Shown in pieces: positions 1 through 9,387 of a stretch of DNA of 64,000 bases. A program made the position numbers and the translations under genes. Every line of letters starts with the position of its first letter. Within the stretch, counting starts at the first letter, position 1. The DNA lies in NCBI GenBank assembly GCA_934445035.1, contig CAKSDI010000003.1:1-64000 (forward strand), given 5' to 3'. The stretch is from an uncultured Eubacteriales bacterium (GTDB taxonomy: Bacteria > Bacillota > Clostridia > Oscillospirales > Acutalibacteraceae). Under the pieces are notes generated by a model. It was given only the letters and a program-made list of their open reading frames with translations, made no database searches and was not told where the DNA came from.

Positions 1-3000
1 AAGTCGACTGTTTTATTATTTGTATTTATATCCGCGCTCTTATTATACAGTCCGTCATATATAAGCTGATGCATTTTCCCTGTATATTCGCTCTCGGATA
101 CAAGGCTCTTATTATTCCCCGATGTCCTATATACCTTTACCGGCATATGTGCAAGCAGGTTCGTTTCTTCGAGAGGTCTTTCGGTTCCGTATACTCCGAG
201 TTCGGAAACTCTGAGATACATATTATTAAGGCCCCACCTGCGTTTTGCATATTCAAAATCGGAATAATGACAATAAAAGCTGAAGCAGACATATTTTCCT
301 ATAACGCCGTCGCCCTCTAAAGTTATGAGGTTTGAAACGGAAGTACCTTCTTCGCTTGAAAATGTGTTATCAAAAGATATCACCTTGTTTTTTGTTAAAA
401 ACAATGAATTTATATCGTTTGAAACATAAATATCAAACTTGCCCATTTCAAGACCGCGGACATTTCTTTGAGAATTTACAAGAAATTTATTTATACAGTA
501 TTTTCCGTCAAGCTTGTAATAAAAATCAAGTCTAACGCTTTCCCCTGTTTCCTTTGTGCCGCACATATTTACACAGTTAAGGGTTTCATTATCGCCGTCG
601 GTAACACCGATATCGGAATATCTGTATTTCCCGTTTATCTTTTCATTGATAACACTGCGAAATCCTGATTTCACTCCGCTTGCACTTCTGAAAGAGGCAA
701 CCTTATTGCTTATAAGGCTTTTTCCTATAGACGCTATCTTTTCATTTGAAAAGTCGCCTTTTTCTACAGTATAATTCTTAACTGTTCCTATCGCCGCTAT
801 CTCGTTTATTCTTACAACGCCGTCATAAGCGGTCATATCCATTAAAGGTTTTACAATTCTAACCGCAAGATAATTAGCTGTAATATTTCCTATCTTTGAA
901 AAATTAAATTTCTGAACAGCCTGATTATCAGTATTCTCATAAGCCGCTACAAGATTATCAAAATCATAAAGATCGGAAAGATTTTTTGAGGCAAAGATAT
1001 AATATTTATAATTTCTCAAAAGCTCATTAGAGCTGTTTGCAATATAAATATCGGTAATATTGGCTTTTCCGCCGAGATCATACAAAATATCCGTATAGCA
1101 ATCTTCTGTTTCATAAGAAAGGCCTGAAAGCTCGGCAGAGGTATTTAAATTGGCGTCTGATATATTAGAAAGAACACCTGCGGAAATTTCCGGTTTTGTA
1201 AGCGAGCCGTTATAATAGCTTACTTCGGGAAGCTTTTCCGAAAGAATATCGGAGCTTAGATCCAAGCTTCCCACATCGGAAATTTCAGGATAAGAAACAA
1301 CTGTGCAGGATCTTGCGGTATTTGTTTCATCTCTTAAAGCTATGGCGTTTGCAAGAGCCGCTTTGAATTCTTCAACATTTTCGCAATACTGCGTCAGATC
1401 AAGTTGTTTTGCGGCATAAACCCAATCGGCAATATTCCAATCCGAAGTGTTTTCGGGCAGCACTGCCGACACTCTGCAAACAAACGAGCCTATATAGCCT
1501 TTAAATACCGCGCCGTTTGACTGGAAATAGAAAAATCCGAAAATTCCGCTGTTTTCAGCTTCAAAGCCCTTTGAAACTTCTTTATTGAGCATTGCGGAAT
1601 AAAGCGTGTTTATATCGCCGCCGTAAAGATCGGAAAGCTTAAAGGTCTTCCATTGCTTTTCATCGGATTTAGTGATTGATATAACTTTTCCGTTTAAAGG
1701 AATGGTGTTTGCAGAAACAAACATCGCGCGCATATTTCCCTCTGTTTTGACCTCGTCGATATAAACAGAAAGGCTCATATCCTTAAAATCTTTAAATTTG
1801 GTCGTGTGGGATTTATATCCGTTAAAATCGGGATAATCGCCGAGCATCAGGCAGTCGCCCGAAGTGCCGGAGCCGAGGTCAAAGGATCTGTTAAATTTCA
1901 AATATGCGTCGCCTAAAGCGCTTTTATCGATTCCGGAAGGCAGGGCGGCAAAATTCGAGTCGTTATTTATCTTATATGACTCTTTATTTTCGTTGCCGGC
2001 GTCATAATTCTTATTCGCCGCCTTTTCTCTTGACGGAACTACAAAGCTGACATCTTTTCTTAAATTTTTCCAAGCGTCTTTAAGATTAGATATTACAAGA
2101 TCGTCTTTAAAAAGAAGCTTAGTTTCATTTAAAACGGTTATAAACTGCTCCGTATTATCAAATTCTGTCAAATCAAGCTTTTCGGCAGCTAAAATAAGAT
2201 CGGAGGCTGTCATTTCGTCTATGTTTTCAGGCAAAGTGTTATAGCCTATTCCCATAAGCGAGCCGATACTGCCGTTAAACACGGCGCCCTGCGATTCAAA
2301 ATAGAAAAATCCCAAATTTCCGCTTTTTTGAGCGTCGTTTCCTTTAGAGATATCTTTATTGCGCATAGTTTCATAAAGCGCTTTTATATCTCCGGAATAC
2401 ATATCCGAAAGCTTAACGGTTTTCCAACTTTCCTTATCGGAAAATGAAATTTTTAAAGCTTTTCCTGCTACGGGAACAGTGTTTGCCGTAACGAAATTAA
2501 ACTTAATAGTGCCCTCTTTTAAAACATCGGAAATATAGATATTAAAATAAATATCCTCAAAATCAGTAATTTTGATCTCGCTTGTTTTATAGCTGTTAAA
2601 TACGGTTGAATTGCTGAACATCAGGCAGTCGCCCGAAGTGCCGGAATTTGCATTATATGACCTTTGAAAATTAAGATAGGCGTCGCCCAAAGATCTTTTA
2701 TCGGCTCCGGGTGCGAGCAGAGCGAAGTTTTCATCGCTGTTTAAAAAATACTGTGAAGAGTTATCCGAAGAGGCATCATAATTTACACCCTGCGCTTTTT
2801 CTCTTACGGGGAGCAAAATAGTTTTTCCGTACTTGTATTTAAGCTTGGTCCACACAGATTTAAGATTAGAAAAGCTTAAATCCTTTTTATATTTTTCTTT
2901 TAAGCTTAAAACAACTTTCGTTAACTCGGAAGTATTGATAAATCCGCTTTTATCAAGATTATCTGCAGCTTCTATCCAATCAAACAGATCAAAATCCGAA

Positions 3001-3746
3001 GAATTCGCAGGAAGCGAAACAGAGTTTGTTAAGATCAAAGAGCCGCTTATCGCCTTAATTGTAAGACCTGAGCACAGATTGAGCTGCAGGCTTGAAAGAT
3101 TTCCCTGAGCGTCTGCTTTAAGAGCGGAAATTCCTCCCTCATATAGATCGGTGTCCGAAAGAGTGAGCCAGGAACCTTTCATATTTTCGGAAATATTTAC
3201 AGTTTTTCCTCTTTTGTTATTGCCCGCTATATCGAATACGAAGAACGGAACTATACTACCCGCAGATCTTATATCTTCAATATAAAGCGATAAAGAAAAT
3301 CCCGAATATCCCGATAGATCTATCTTTGCGTTTGCGTTCTTATCTTTTAAATATAAAAATCTTTCGGAAGAAGAGGTATTAACGCCCGAATATGAATAAT
3401 CATTTTCAAAAGACTCGTAATAATAAGAATAAGTATCGCCTAATAAATTCTTTTCAATATTTTCAGGTGCATTTGTATCGTTTACAGAGATAATATCCTT
3501 ATCGTCAAGCTTAGCCGCCGCGGCATTATTTACTTTTTGGCGGGTAGGTCTTAAACCCGTTTCAAAAGTCCTTAATTTCCCCCAGGCGGACTTGATCTGT
3601 TCAATTTCGCTTTCTGCTTCTTCTCCCTCTGCTGCTGCGGCATAATGATTTGAAAAACAAGGAAAAATTATTCCTATGCAGAGTGAAACCGATAAAATCA
3701 AAGCAAGATTTTTGCTTATAAATTTTTTTAATTTAATTATTTTCAT
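1..3746 (-). CDS. Large secreted multidomain protein, C-terminus beyond left edge
   Basis: The reading frame is open from ATG at 3746 (AGGGGG ribosome site just upstream) to base 1 without a stop, so at least 1,248 residues are present and the C-terminus is missing. Residues 1-39 are a signal peptide (basic MKIIKLKKF, hydrophobic core, AAAA before the likely cleavage site). Three modules of about 250 residues start near residues 50, 293 and 554, each opening with a W-K/T-x-L helix (SAWGKL, SVWTKL, DAWKNL). Modules 2 and 3 share the string SGTSGDCLM. From about residues 870 to 980 and 1000 to 1150 the sequence resembles discoidin/F5-8C beta-sandwich domains. I see no catalytic motif in the visible part. 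An extracellular or cell-surface carbohydrate-binding role is inference. It may share a transcript with the secreted glycosidase just upstream (20-base gap). Confidence 0.8.
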   Translation of the reverse strand, partial: MKIIKLKKFISKNLALILSVSLCIGIIFPCFSNHYAAAAEGEEAESEIEQIKSAWGKLRTFETGLRPTRQKVNNAAAAKLDDKDIISVNDTNAPENIEKNLLGDTYSYYYESFENDYSYSGVNTSSSERFLYLKDKNANAKIDLSGYSGFSLSLYIEDIRSAGSIVPFFVFDIAGNNKRGKTVNISENMKGSWLTLSDTDLYEGGISALKADAQGNLSSLQLNLCSGLTIKAISGSLILTNSVSLPANSSDFDLFDWIEAADNLDKSGFINTSELTKVVLSLKEKYKKDLSFSNLKSVWTKLKYKYGKTILLPVREKAQGVNYDASSDNSSQYFLNSDENFALLAPGADKRSLGDAYLNFQRSYNANSGTSGDCLMFSNSTVFNSYKTSEIKITDFEDIYFNIYISDVLKEGTIKFNFVTANTVPVAGKALKISFSDKESWKTVKLSDMYSGDIKALYETMRNKDISKGNDAQKSGNLGFFYFESQGAVFNGSIGSLMGIGYNTLPENIDEMTASDLILAAEKLDLTEFDNTEQFITVLNETKLLFKDDLVISNLKDAWKNLRKDVSFVVPSREKAANKNYDAGNENKESYKINNDSNFAALPSGIDKSALGDAYLKFNRSFDLGSGTSGDCLMLGDYPDFNGYKSHTTKFKDFKDMSLSVYIDEVKTEGNMRAMFVSANTIPLNGKVISITKSDEKQWKTFKLSDLYGGDINTLYSAMLNKEVSKGFEAENSGIFGFFYFQSNGAVFKGYIGSFVCRVSAVLPENTSDWNIADWVYAAKQLDLTQYCENVEEFKAALANAIALRDETNTARSCTVVSYPEISDVGSLDLSSDILSEKLPEVSYYNGSLTKPEISAGVLSNISDANLNTSAELSGLSYETEDCYTDILYDLGGKANITDIYIANSSNELLRNYKYYIFASKNLSDLYDFDNLVAAYENTDNQAVQKFNFSKIGNITANYLAVRIVKPLMDMTAYDGVVRINEIAAIGTVKNYTVEKGDFSNEKIASIGKSLISNKVASFRSASGVKSGFRSVINEKINGKYRYSDIGVTDGDNETLNCVNMCGTKETGESVRLDFYYKLDGKYCINKFLVNSQRNVRGLEMGKFDIYVSNDINSLFLTKNKVISFDNTFSSEEGTSVSNLITLEGDGVIGKYVCFSFYCHYSDFEYAKRRWGLNNMYLRVSELGVYGTERPLEETNLLAHMPVKVYRTSGNNKSLVSESEYTGKMHQLIYDGLYNKSADINTNNKTVD

Positions 3747-3766
3747 AAGAAAATCCCCCTTTCGAT

Positions 3767-6025
3767 TTAATCAGACCACTTGGCATAAAGTGTTATGCCG
3801 TTATTGAAAGCGTCATAATTGGTTTTTTCGTATTTTTTACCGCTGTAATCCTGAGAATCATACCAACCCTCAAAGGTGTAGCCGTTTCTTACAGGCATCG
3901 GCAAATTCTGCTCATATTCGGCTTTTTTATAGCTCTTTTCTGCGGTTTTTGAGTCGTATCCGTAATCAAATTTCACAGTATAGCCGATTGAAATTATAAT
4001 TATTTTATAAGCTTCATTATCAGCATTTGAAGTGACTTTTATTGCCACTGTATCGCCCTTTTCGGTGTTTTCAGCCGTATAAGTTACGGTTTTACCGGAT
4101 GTTTTGCTTAATTTTCCGCAGTTTTCATCAGTCATTCCGTAACCTCCGCCGGTTTCAGTGGAAGGATCGTAAACCGAATTATAGTAACTTAGTGCAGACG
4201 GATTTTTACCTACTATTTCCCAGGTGACATTTTCGGCATTATCGTCGGCTCCGATTATTTTTTTAACGGATAAATCTACGCTCTTTCCGGGCTCTACACA
4301 AAAATCAATGCTGTCATATACCTTATTGACATATTTGCCGTCAACAATTATAGAAACATCTTCATCGGTAGTTTCAACCTCTAACTGAGGCTGTTCGGGA
4401 ATAGTGGTATATAAAACGGCGCAGTGCTTGCCCGTTATATCATCATCTGTAATTTTACCGTTTGAAACTGTTACTATCTTATCCGTTACGGGAATAATAG
4501 CGTTTGCTCCGCCCACGGTGTTGCCGTACTCATCGACATAATAAGACGGACACTCGGAATCCGCTATGCCGTCGCCGTCGTCATCATCAGGGAAAATATA
4601 TGTATGGCGTTCGAATTTTGTGCCGTCTGCCGGGATATTCTCCCCTGTAAACTCAACGCATAAGGTTCTTTTACTGTTTGTTTCGCCGTAGTCCATTTCG
4701 GTAAATACGGAATATCCGCCGTCTTTTCCGAATGTTGCGGAATAAATATCGTCATTCGAAACCGCAGTTTTATAGACCTTTGAATTCTTTTCAACATATC
4801 TGTAAAACAGACCTATCTGCGCATTGTTTTCTCCCACGGTCCAAGTGCCCCTTGTCGGGAAATCCCAGTTGCACATCTCATATCCCGACTGATCGAGATT
4901 GAAAGGATCGGAAAGTCTTTCAGGAGAATAGAACCACAGCGCATTACCTGCAAAGCCGGTGTTTGCGATCATAAGGCAACAGGAGATAGTGTTTCGCATA
5001 TAGTTAAGATTATAGCTTCCGTCGGCATTTATAACGCCGCTTCCCTCTGTATTATAAACGGGGGTATCGCTGAATCTAGAAGTAAATTCCAAAGAATTTT
5101 TAAGATACACATCTGTTTCGTGCCTTATATATTGGTGGGTAGAAAGAATATCAAATATAGGTGTTCCGTCGTCGTTCCTTAAATTTTCATAAACATAATT
5201 TACATATTCGGATACAACGGGGTCCTGAATAAGACCCGAAAAATCGGTTCCCATAATTTTTACATATTTTGACTCGTTGTTCTTATCCCTATACCCTGCA
5301 GCTTTAAGCGCCAAATGCACTTCTTTTATCATAGAAGTCCAATAAACACGCTTATCAAAGAAAGCTTCAAAGTTTCCGCCGTTTACTTCATTATAGAAAC
5401 AAAGAAGTCTTACATTATCAAGGCCTTTTTCGTCTGCCTTTTTAATTACGGCAGCCGTAGCATTGGCAAAAGCTTTCAGGTTATCAGGCGCACCCCTTGT
5501 TTCAAAATCGGCAGGTCCGCCGTAAAATGTAATTGAAGAATCAGGCACCTGATACCATTCGTTGAGCCTGTATTTTGTGCTTATTCTTCCGCCCATATTA
5601 AGCTCGATTATAGTGCCTGCTTCTTTTAACATTTTTACTTTGTTAAAGAAATTTATCACTTCGATGGAATTCCAATTATAATCTCCCGATTCCCAGCGCT
5701 GTTTCTGAACTTCGGGCTCTTCATCGATATAAACTATCCACTGAGGCAGAAACATCATTCGCATAAAAGCAGGCTTTTGCATATCGGTCCTGTTTTTATT
5801 GACAAGCTCATAAGCGTCGTTCATTCCGCGGCCGTAAGGGAAAGTCCAGAGATTATTTCCGTGACCCAAAAAATCCTCTTGAATAACGCTTGAAGTATTA
5901 ACGCTTACCGTGCGTTTACTTTTCTGCTCTCTTGCCGTGAGCGCAAAAGAGCCCACCGTGCTGCACGCTAAAACCGAAAGCACGGAAAATATACTTAAAG
6001 CTTTTATCAAAAAAGGTTTTTTCAT
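3767..6025 (-). CDS. Secreted clan GH-A-like glycosidase with C-terminal InlB-type repeat
   Basis: A 752-residue secreted protein. Residues 1-29 form a signal peptide; VLAC at 18-21 is a borderline lipobox, so it could be a lipoprotein. Residues about 35-420 look like a TIM-barrel hydrolase: YNEVNGG places a candidate acid/base at Glu213 after an N, and YNTEGSG a candidate nucleophile at Glu327, the arrangement of clan GH-A (GH39 or GH5-like). Residues about 430-680 are beta-rich with a Ca-binding-like DDDDGDGIAD. Residues about 684-752 match a Listeria-Bacteroides (InlB B / Flg_new) repeat (GYTFEGWY, LYAKW). Substrate is unknown. ATG at 6025 has GGGGAGAAAT upstream. It lies 20 bases before the next secreted gene on the same strand. 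Confidence 0.75.
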   Translation of the reverse strand: MKKPFLIKALSIFSVLSVLACSTVGSFALTAREQKSKRTVSVNTSSVIQEDFLGHGNNLWTFPYGRGMNDAYELVNKNRTDMQKPAFMRMMFLPQWIVYIDEEPEVQKQRWESGDYNWNSIEVINFFNKVKMLKEAGTIIELNMGGRISTKYRLNEWYQVPDSSITFYGGPADFETRGAPDNLKAFANATAAVIKKADEKGLDNVRLLCFYNEVNGGNFEAFFDKRVYWTSMIKEVHLALKAAGYRDKNNESKYVKIMGTDFSGLIQDPVVSEYVNYVYENLRNDDGTPIFDILSTHQYIRHETDVYLKNSLEFTSRFSDTPVYNTEGSGVINADGSYNLNYMRNTISCCLMIANTGFAGNALWFYSPERLSDPFNLDQSGYEMCNWDFPTRGTWTVGENNAQIGLFYRYVEKNSKVYKTAVSNDDIYSATFGKDGGYSVFTEMDYGETNSKRTLCVEFTGENIPADGTKFERHTYIFPDDDDGDGIADSECPSYYVDEYGNTVGGANAIIPVTDKIVTVSNGKITDDDITGKHCAVLYTTIPEQPQLEVETTDEDVSIIVDGKYVNKVYDSIDFCVEPGKSVDLSVKKIIGADDNAENVTWEIVGKNPSALSYYNSVYDPSTETGGGYGMTDENCGKLSKTSGKTVTYTAENTEKGDTVAIKVTSNADNEAYKIIIISIGYTVKFDYGYDSKTAEKSYKKAEYEQNLPMPVRNGYTFEGWYDSQDYSGKKYEKTNYDAFNNGITLYAKWSD

Positions 6026-6132
6026 AATATTTCTCCCCTGATATCTTTATAAGTATATTATAAATTATCGCCTTGATTTTAACATCTACTTTTTTTGTAA
6101 CAAATAGCAGTATTTTTATATTTTGACCGCAT

Positions 6133-6165
6133 AAAAAAATTACCGGGGTTATTAAACCCCGGTAA
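6133..6165 (-). terminator. Terminator of the uronate operon
   Basis: An 11-bp stem (TTACCGGGGTT pairing with AACCCCGGTAA, 4-base loop) lies 12 bases downstream of the last operon gene. On the minus strand it is followed by a run of seven T. Confidence 0.9.
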
Positions 6166-6176
6166 AGATTTAAATT

Positions 6177-6947
6177 TTATCTGAATCCGTAAGAGCGGAG
6201 ATAATCATAACTCTTCTTCATACATTCAAAGGGATCTTCGCCTTTGCAGTTATCCTGCTCAACGAGCATATACTCCGTTCCTGCCTTTTCGGCGGAAGCA
6301 AAAATTCTGTCAAAATTGAGGTTTCCCTCTCCTAAAGGAGCCATATGAAGGCTCTTTCTGTCCTCTTCGGCAAAGCAGAAATCCTTTAAATGAATACACG
6401 GAATTCTGCCGCTGAATTTTTCTATCCAATATGCCGGATCTCCGCCTGCCATCTGTATCCAGAAAACATCGAGAGTAAATCCGAGAATATCAGGTGAAAA
6501 ATCTTCTGCAAGCTTAACCATAATAGGCTTATTATCGATCTTTCCGAAATCCCTGTCGTGATTGTGATACATAAAATATTTATCGCCTGCTTTAAGCTTT
6601 TTTGCTACAGGCATATAAGTATTTACGAAATCATCATATGTCTGACCCTCTTTTTCGGAATTGAAAACAAACATTCCGAGTCCCACATTTTTGCAGGAAA
6701 AGATATTGTGATCCGCTATAACTTTATCGGTATCGCCGATAAGTCTGTCCGACGGAATATGTGTAAGAACGCATTTAAGACCGTTTTTATCAAGCTGCTC
6801 TTTAAGCCATTCGGGCTGATAATCGCAAACTCCGGATACCTGAACATTTTTGTAACCCATATCGGCTACTTTTTTGAGTGTTTCGGAAAAATCGTCAAGA
6901 TTTTTGCAGAAATCTCTAAGAGTAAATAATTGAGCGCCTATTTCCAT
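6177..6947 (-). CDS. Sugar phosphate isomerase/epimerase family TIM barrel (AP_endonuc_2)
   Basis: A 256-residue xylose isomerase-like TIM-barrel protein (AP_endonuc_2 fold). Start is ATG at 6947 (MEIGAQLFTLRDF), with AGGAG eight bases upstream, rather than an in-frame codon at 6968. Family metal-site landmarks are visible: YHNHDRDF, LDVFWIQMAG, CIHLKDFC and MLVEQDNC. These enzymes isomerise or epimerise sugars, or act as lyases on 3-keto-glycosides. It is the last gene of the uronate operon; the oxidoreductase gene upstream ends at 6962. A partner role with the adjacent Gfo/Idh/MocA oxidoreductases is inference. Confidence 0.8.
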   Translation of the reverse strand: MEIGAQLFTLRDFCKNLDDFSETLKKVADMGYKNVQVSGVCDYQPEWLKEQLDKNGLKCVLTHIPSDRLIGDTDKVIADHNIFSCKNVGLGMFVFNSEKEGQTYDDFVNTYMPVAKKLKAGDKYFMYHNHDRDFGKIDNKPIMVKLAEDFSPDILGFTLDVFWIQMAGGDPAYWIEKFSGRIPCIHLKDFCFAEEDRKSLHMAPLGEGNLNFDRIFASAEKAGTEYMLVEQDNCKGEDPFECMKKSYDYLRSYGFR

Positions 6948-6961
6948 ATAATTTTCTCCTT

Positions 6962-8140
6962 TTACCATTTAACTGACCAGCGGGAGCTGTAATCTCCGCT
7001 GTAATTTGTGATATTTCCATTTTCGGGTTTATAAGAAGATTTTTTCTGAAGAGCCGAAAGCTTTTTATCAAATTCTTTATTATCAAACGGTATCGGAACC
7101 GATCTTGAATCGTTCCAGGAAGAAAGATAAGCCGCATTTGATATAAGCAGTTCGTTTATTCCCTCTTCTCCGGGACTTATCAGCTCTTCTCCGAAGAGAA
7201 TGGCATTGACAAAATTCTGTATAATTCCTCTGTGGGCGGTTTCCTTTTCGGCAGGTAAAATTTCAGAGTATTCGGTCTCTATTTTAGGCGACATATTTTT
7301 ATCGGAAAATCTTACTGTCTTTTCATCTGTTTTAAGCTTATAAAAACACAGTTTTCCGTTTTCAATAACTATTTTACCGCCTGTTCCGGAAATTTCCAAT
7401 CTGTTTGTTCCCGGATATTCGCCCGTTGAAGTGATAAAAGTCCCGATAGCGCCGTTTTTAAACGAAATGTTTATAACCGCGTCATCTTCGACCTCAATGT
7501 TGTGATACTTTGCAATACTTGTCTTTGCGCTTACGCTTTCGGGCATTCCGCATATCCACTGCAAAATATCGAGATTATGCGGCGCCTGATTAAGAAGAAC
7601 GCCGCCGCCTTCTCCCGCCCAGGTTGCCCTCCAGCTTCCGGAATCATAATAACTTTGGCTCCGATACCAGTTTGTAACTATCCAAACGGCTCTTTTAAGC
7701 TCTCCGAGCTCTCCTGAAGACACTATCTGCTTTGCTTTTTTAAAGAGAGGATTCGTTCTCTGATTAAACATTATAGCAAATACTGATTTTGAGAGCTTAG
7801 CCGCTTTGATGACTTCCGCCGCCCTATCGGCTCTTATATCCGCAGGCTTTTCGGTTAAAACATTCTTATTATGCTTTAAAGCTTTAATAGCAATTTCCGA
7901 ATGCAGCGGATGCGGAACCGAGATTATAACGGCGTCTATCTCATCGTCATTTAAAAGCAAATTATAATCATTATAGAATTTTACATCGGGGAATTTTTCC
8001 TTAAGGATATTTTCCTTATTTTTATCATTATCGCAAATTGCCGCAAGCTCGGCATTTTCGATCTTACCGCTGTAAAGTGAATTAGTATGAGCCGAGCCGA
8101 TATTTCCTACACCTATCACGGCAACTCTTACTTTATTCAT
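6962..8140 (-). CDS. Gfo/Idh/MocA family oxidoreductase (copy 2)
   Basis: A 392-residue NAD(P)-dependent sugar dehydrogenase. The Rossmann motif GVGNIG is at residues 10-15, the family EKPA motif at 97-100, and the active-site region is GGGVLLNQAPHNLDILQW, with the likely catalytic His in APHNLD. ATG at 8140 is chosen because GGGGGAATA precedes it and the Rossmann strand begins at once; the in-frame extension to 8194 adds no homologous sequence. It is clearly paralogous to the next gene upstream (shared NWYRSQ, RATW, WICGMP, HDIEVEDD/HNIEVEDD). It probably oxidises or reduces a sugar, sugar acid or glycoside within this operon; the substrate is unknown. Confidence 0.85.
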   Translation of the reverse strand: MNKVRVAVIGVGNIGSAHTNSLYSGKIENAELAAICDNDKNKENILKEKFPDVKFYNDYNLLLNDDEIDAVIISVPHPLHSEIAIKALKHNKNVLTEKPADIRADRAAEVIKAAKLSKSVFAIMFNQRTNPLFKKAKQIVSSGELGELKRAVWIVTNWYRSQSYYDSGSWRATWAGEGGGVLLNQAPHNLDILQWICGMPESVSAKTSIAKYHNIEVEDDAVINISFKNGAIGTFITSTGEYPGTNRLEISGTGGKIVIENGKLCFYKLKTDEKTVRFSDKNMSPKIETEYSEILPAEKETAHRGIIQNFVNAILFGEELISPGEEGINELLISNAAYLSSWNDSRSVPIPFDNKEFDKKLSALQKKSSYKPENGNITNYSGDYSSRWSVKW

Positions 8141-8159
8141 ATTTATTCCCCCGAATTGA

Positions 8160-9365
8160 TTATTTTCCGGAATATGTTCCGGAAGTATCCGCAAAGACAG
8201 CTTTTGTATTTTCTTTTCTTCTTGATGTCTTTACGCGTTTCATCAATTCATTATAATACAGATCGTCATCAAAAGGCAAGTCTATTTCTTTGCCGAGGAA
8301 AGCGGACAAGTGCATAGCGTTTGAAAGAGTAATTCCGTTAATACCCTCTCTGCCGTCTGCTATGAGATCGGTGCCGTGAAGAATTTTGCCTGCCCACGCA
8401 TTAAGAACGCCTACATGCTGCGGGTTCTGACCGTCTGTTTCAACCTTTATTTCCTCGTGCTTAACAGAAGCAAAGGGAACTTTGTTGGTCTTTGAAAATT
8501 CCTGCTCGGTCATTTCAAATTCCCAGACTTTAAGCTGATCGTTTTCAACGACAAGCTTTGCTTTATCCATCTGAATTTCAAATCTGTTGGTGCCGTAGCC
8601 GTCGCCGGTGGTGGTTATAAACACGCCTGTTGCGCCGTTAGGATACTCAACAAATGCCGAAACATCATCTTCAACCTCTATATCGTGCCATTTGCCGAAT
8701 TTTAATTTTGCGTCGACCTTAACGGGCATTCCGCATATCCACTGCCAAAGGTCAAGCTGGTGGGGACACTGATTTAAAAGAACTCCTCCGCCTTCGCCCG
8801 ACCAGGTAGCTCTCCAATCGCCCGAATCATAGTATGCCTGTGAACGATACCAGTTGGTGATGATCCAGTTTGTTCTTCTGATCTCGCCGTATTTTCCGGA
8901 TTTAACAAGCTCTCTCATTTTGCGGTAAACATGATTTGTGCGCTGATTGAACATCATACCGAATACAACCTCCGGATGGCGGTCGGCTTCAGCAATCATT
9001 TCCTTGACCTGCTTAGTGTAAACACCGGCAGGCTTTTCTACCATAACATTTATTCCTCTCTTCATACATTCCATTGCATATTTAGGATGATAATAATGAG
9101 GAACGCTGACAAGACAAGCGTCTACAAGACCGCTGTCAAGCATTTTTTCGGCACTGTCAAAAGCAATTATACCCTCTTTGCCGTATTCTTTTCCGTCGTT
9201 TCCTTTAAAATGAGGTAAATTTTCCTGCGCCCATTTTATTCTGTCGGGATTTGTATCAGCAAATGCAACGAGATCGATTTCGGGGCATTTACCCATAATA
9301 ATATATTTTGCATGAGTCGATCCCATATTTCCGAGACCTATTATACCGAGTTTTATCTTATCCAT
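8160..9365 (-). CDS. Gfo/Idh/MocA family oxidoreductase (copy 1)
   Basis: A 401-residue NAD(P)-binding sugar dehydrogenase. Residues 10-15 are GLGNMG, the EKPAG motif is at 110-114, and the catalytic segment is GGGVLLNQCPHQLDLWQW. A C-terminal extension (VKTSRRKENTKAVFADTSGTYSGK) differs from its neighbour. ATG at 9365 has AAAGAAAGG upstream. With the downstream paralogue it forms a tandem pair flanked on each side by an AP_endonuc_2 TIM-barrel protein. That layout suits an oxidation-then-isomerisation/elimination route for a sugar acid or glycoside, but the substrate cannot be read from sequence. Confidence 0.85.
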   Translation of the reverse strand: MDKIKLGIIGLGNMGSTHAKYIIMGKCPEIDLVAFADTNPDRIKWAQENLPHFKGNDGKEYGKEGIIAFDSAEKMLDSGLVDACLVSVPHYYHPKYAMECMKRGINVMVEKPAGVYTKQVKEMIAEADRHPEVVFGMMFNQRTNHVYRKMRELVKSGKYGEIRRTNWIITNWYRSQAYYDSGDWRATWSGEGGGVLLNQCPHQLDLWQWICGMPVKVDAKLKFGKWHDIEVEDDVSAFVEYPNGATGVFITTTGDGYGTNRFEIQMDKAKLVVENDQLKVWEFEMTEQEFSKTNKVPFASVKHEEIKVETDGQNPQHVGVLNAWAGKILHGTDLIADGREGINGITLSNAMHLSAFLGKEIDLPFDDDLYYNELMKRVKTSRRKENTKAVFADTSGTYSGK

Positions 9366-9387
9366 TTAAATTCAACCTTTCTTAAAT

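Noticed and set aside
2833..3108. Plus-strand 91-codon open frame inside the large secreted gene
   Set aside because: It lies opposite a continuous open minus-strand frame with a signal peptide and repeated modules, and has no ribosome site.
6558..6929. Plus-strand 123-codon open frame opposite the TIM-barrel gene
   Set aside because: It is the antisense of a gene with clear metal-site motifs; composition is hydrophobic and unlike a real protein.
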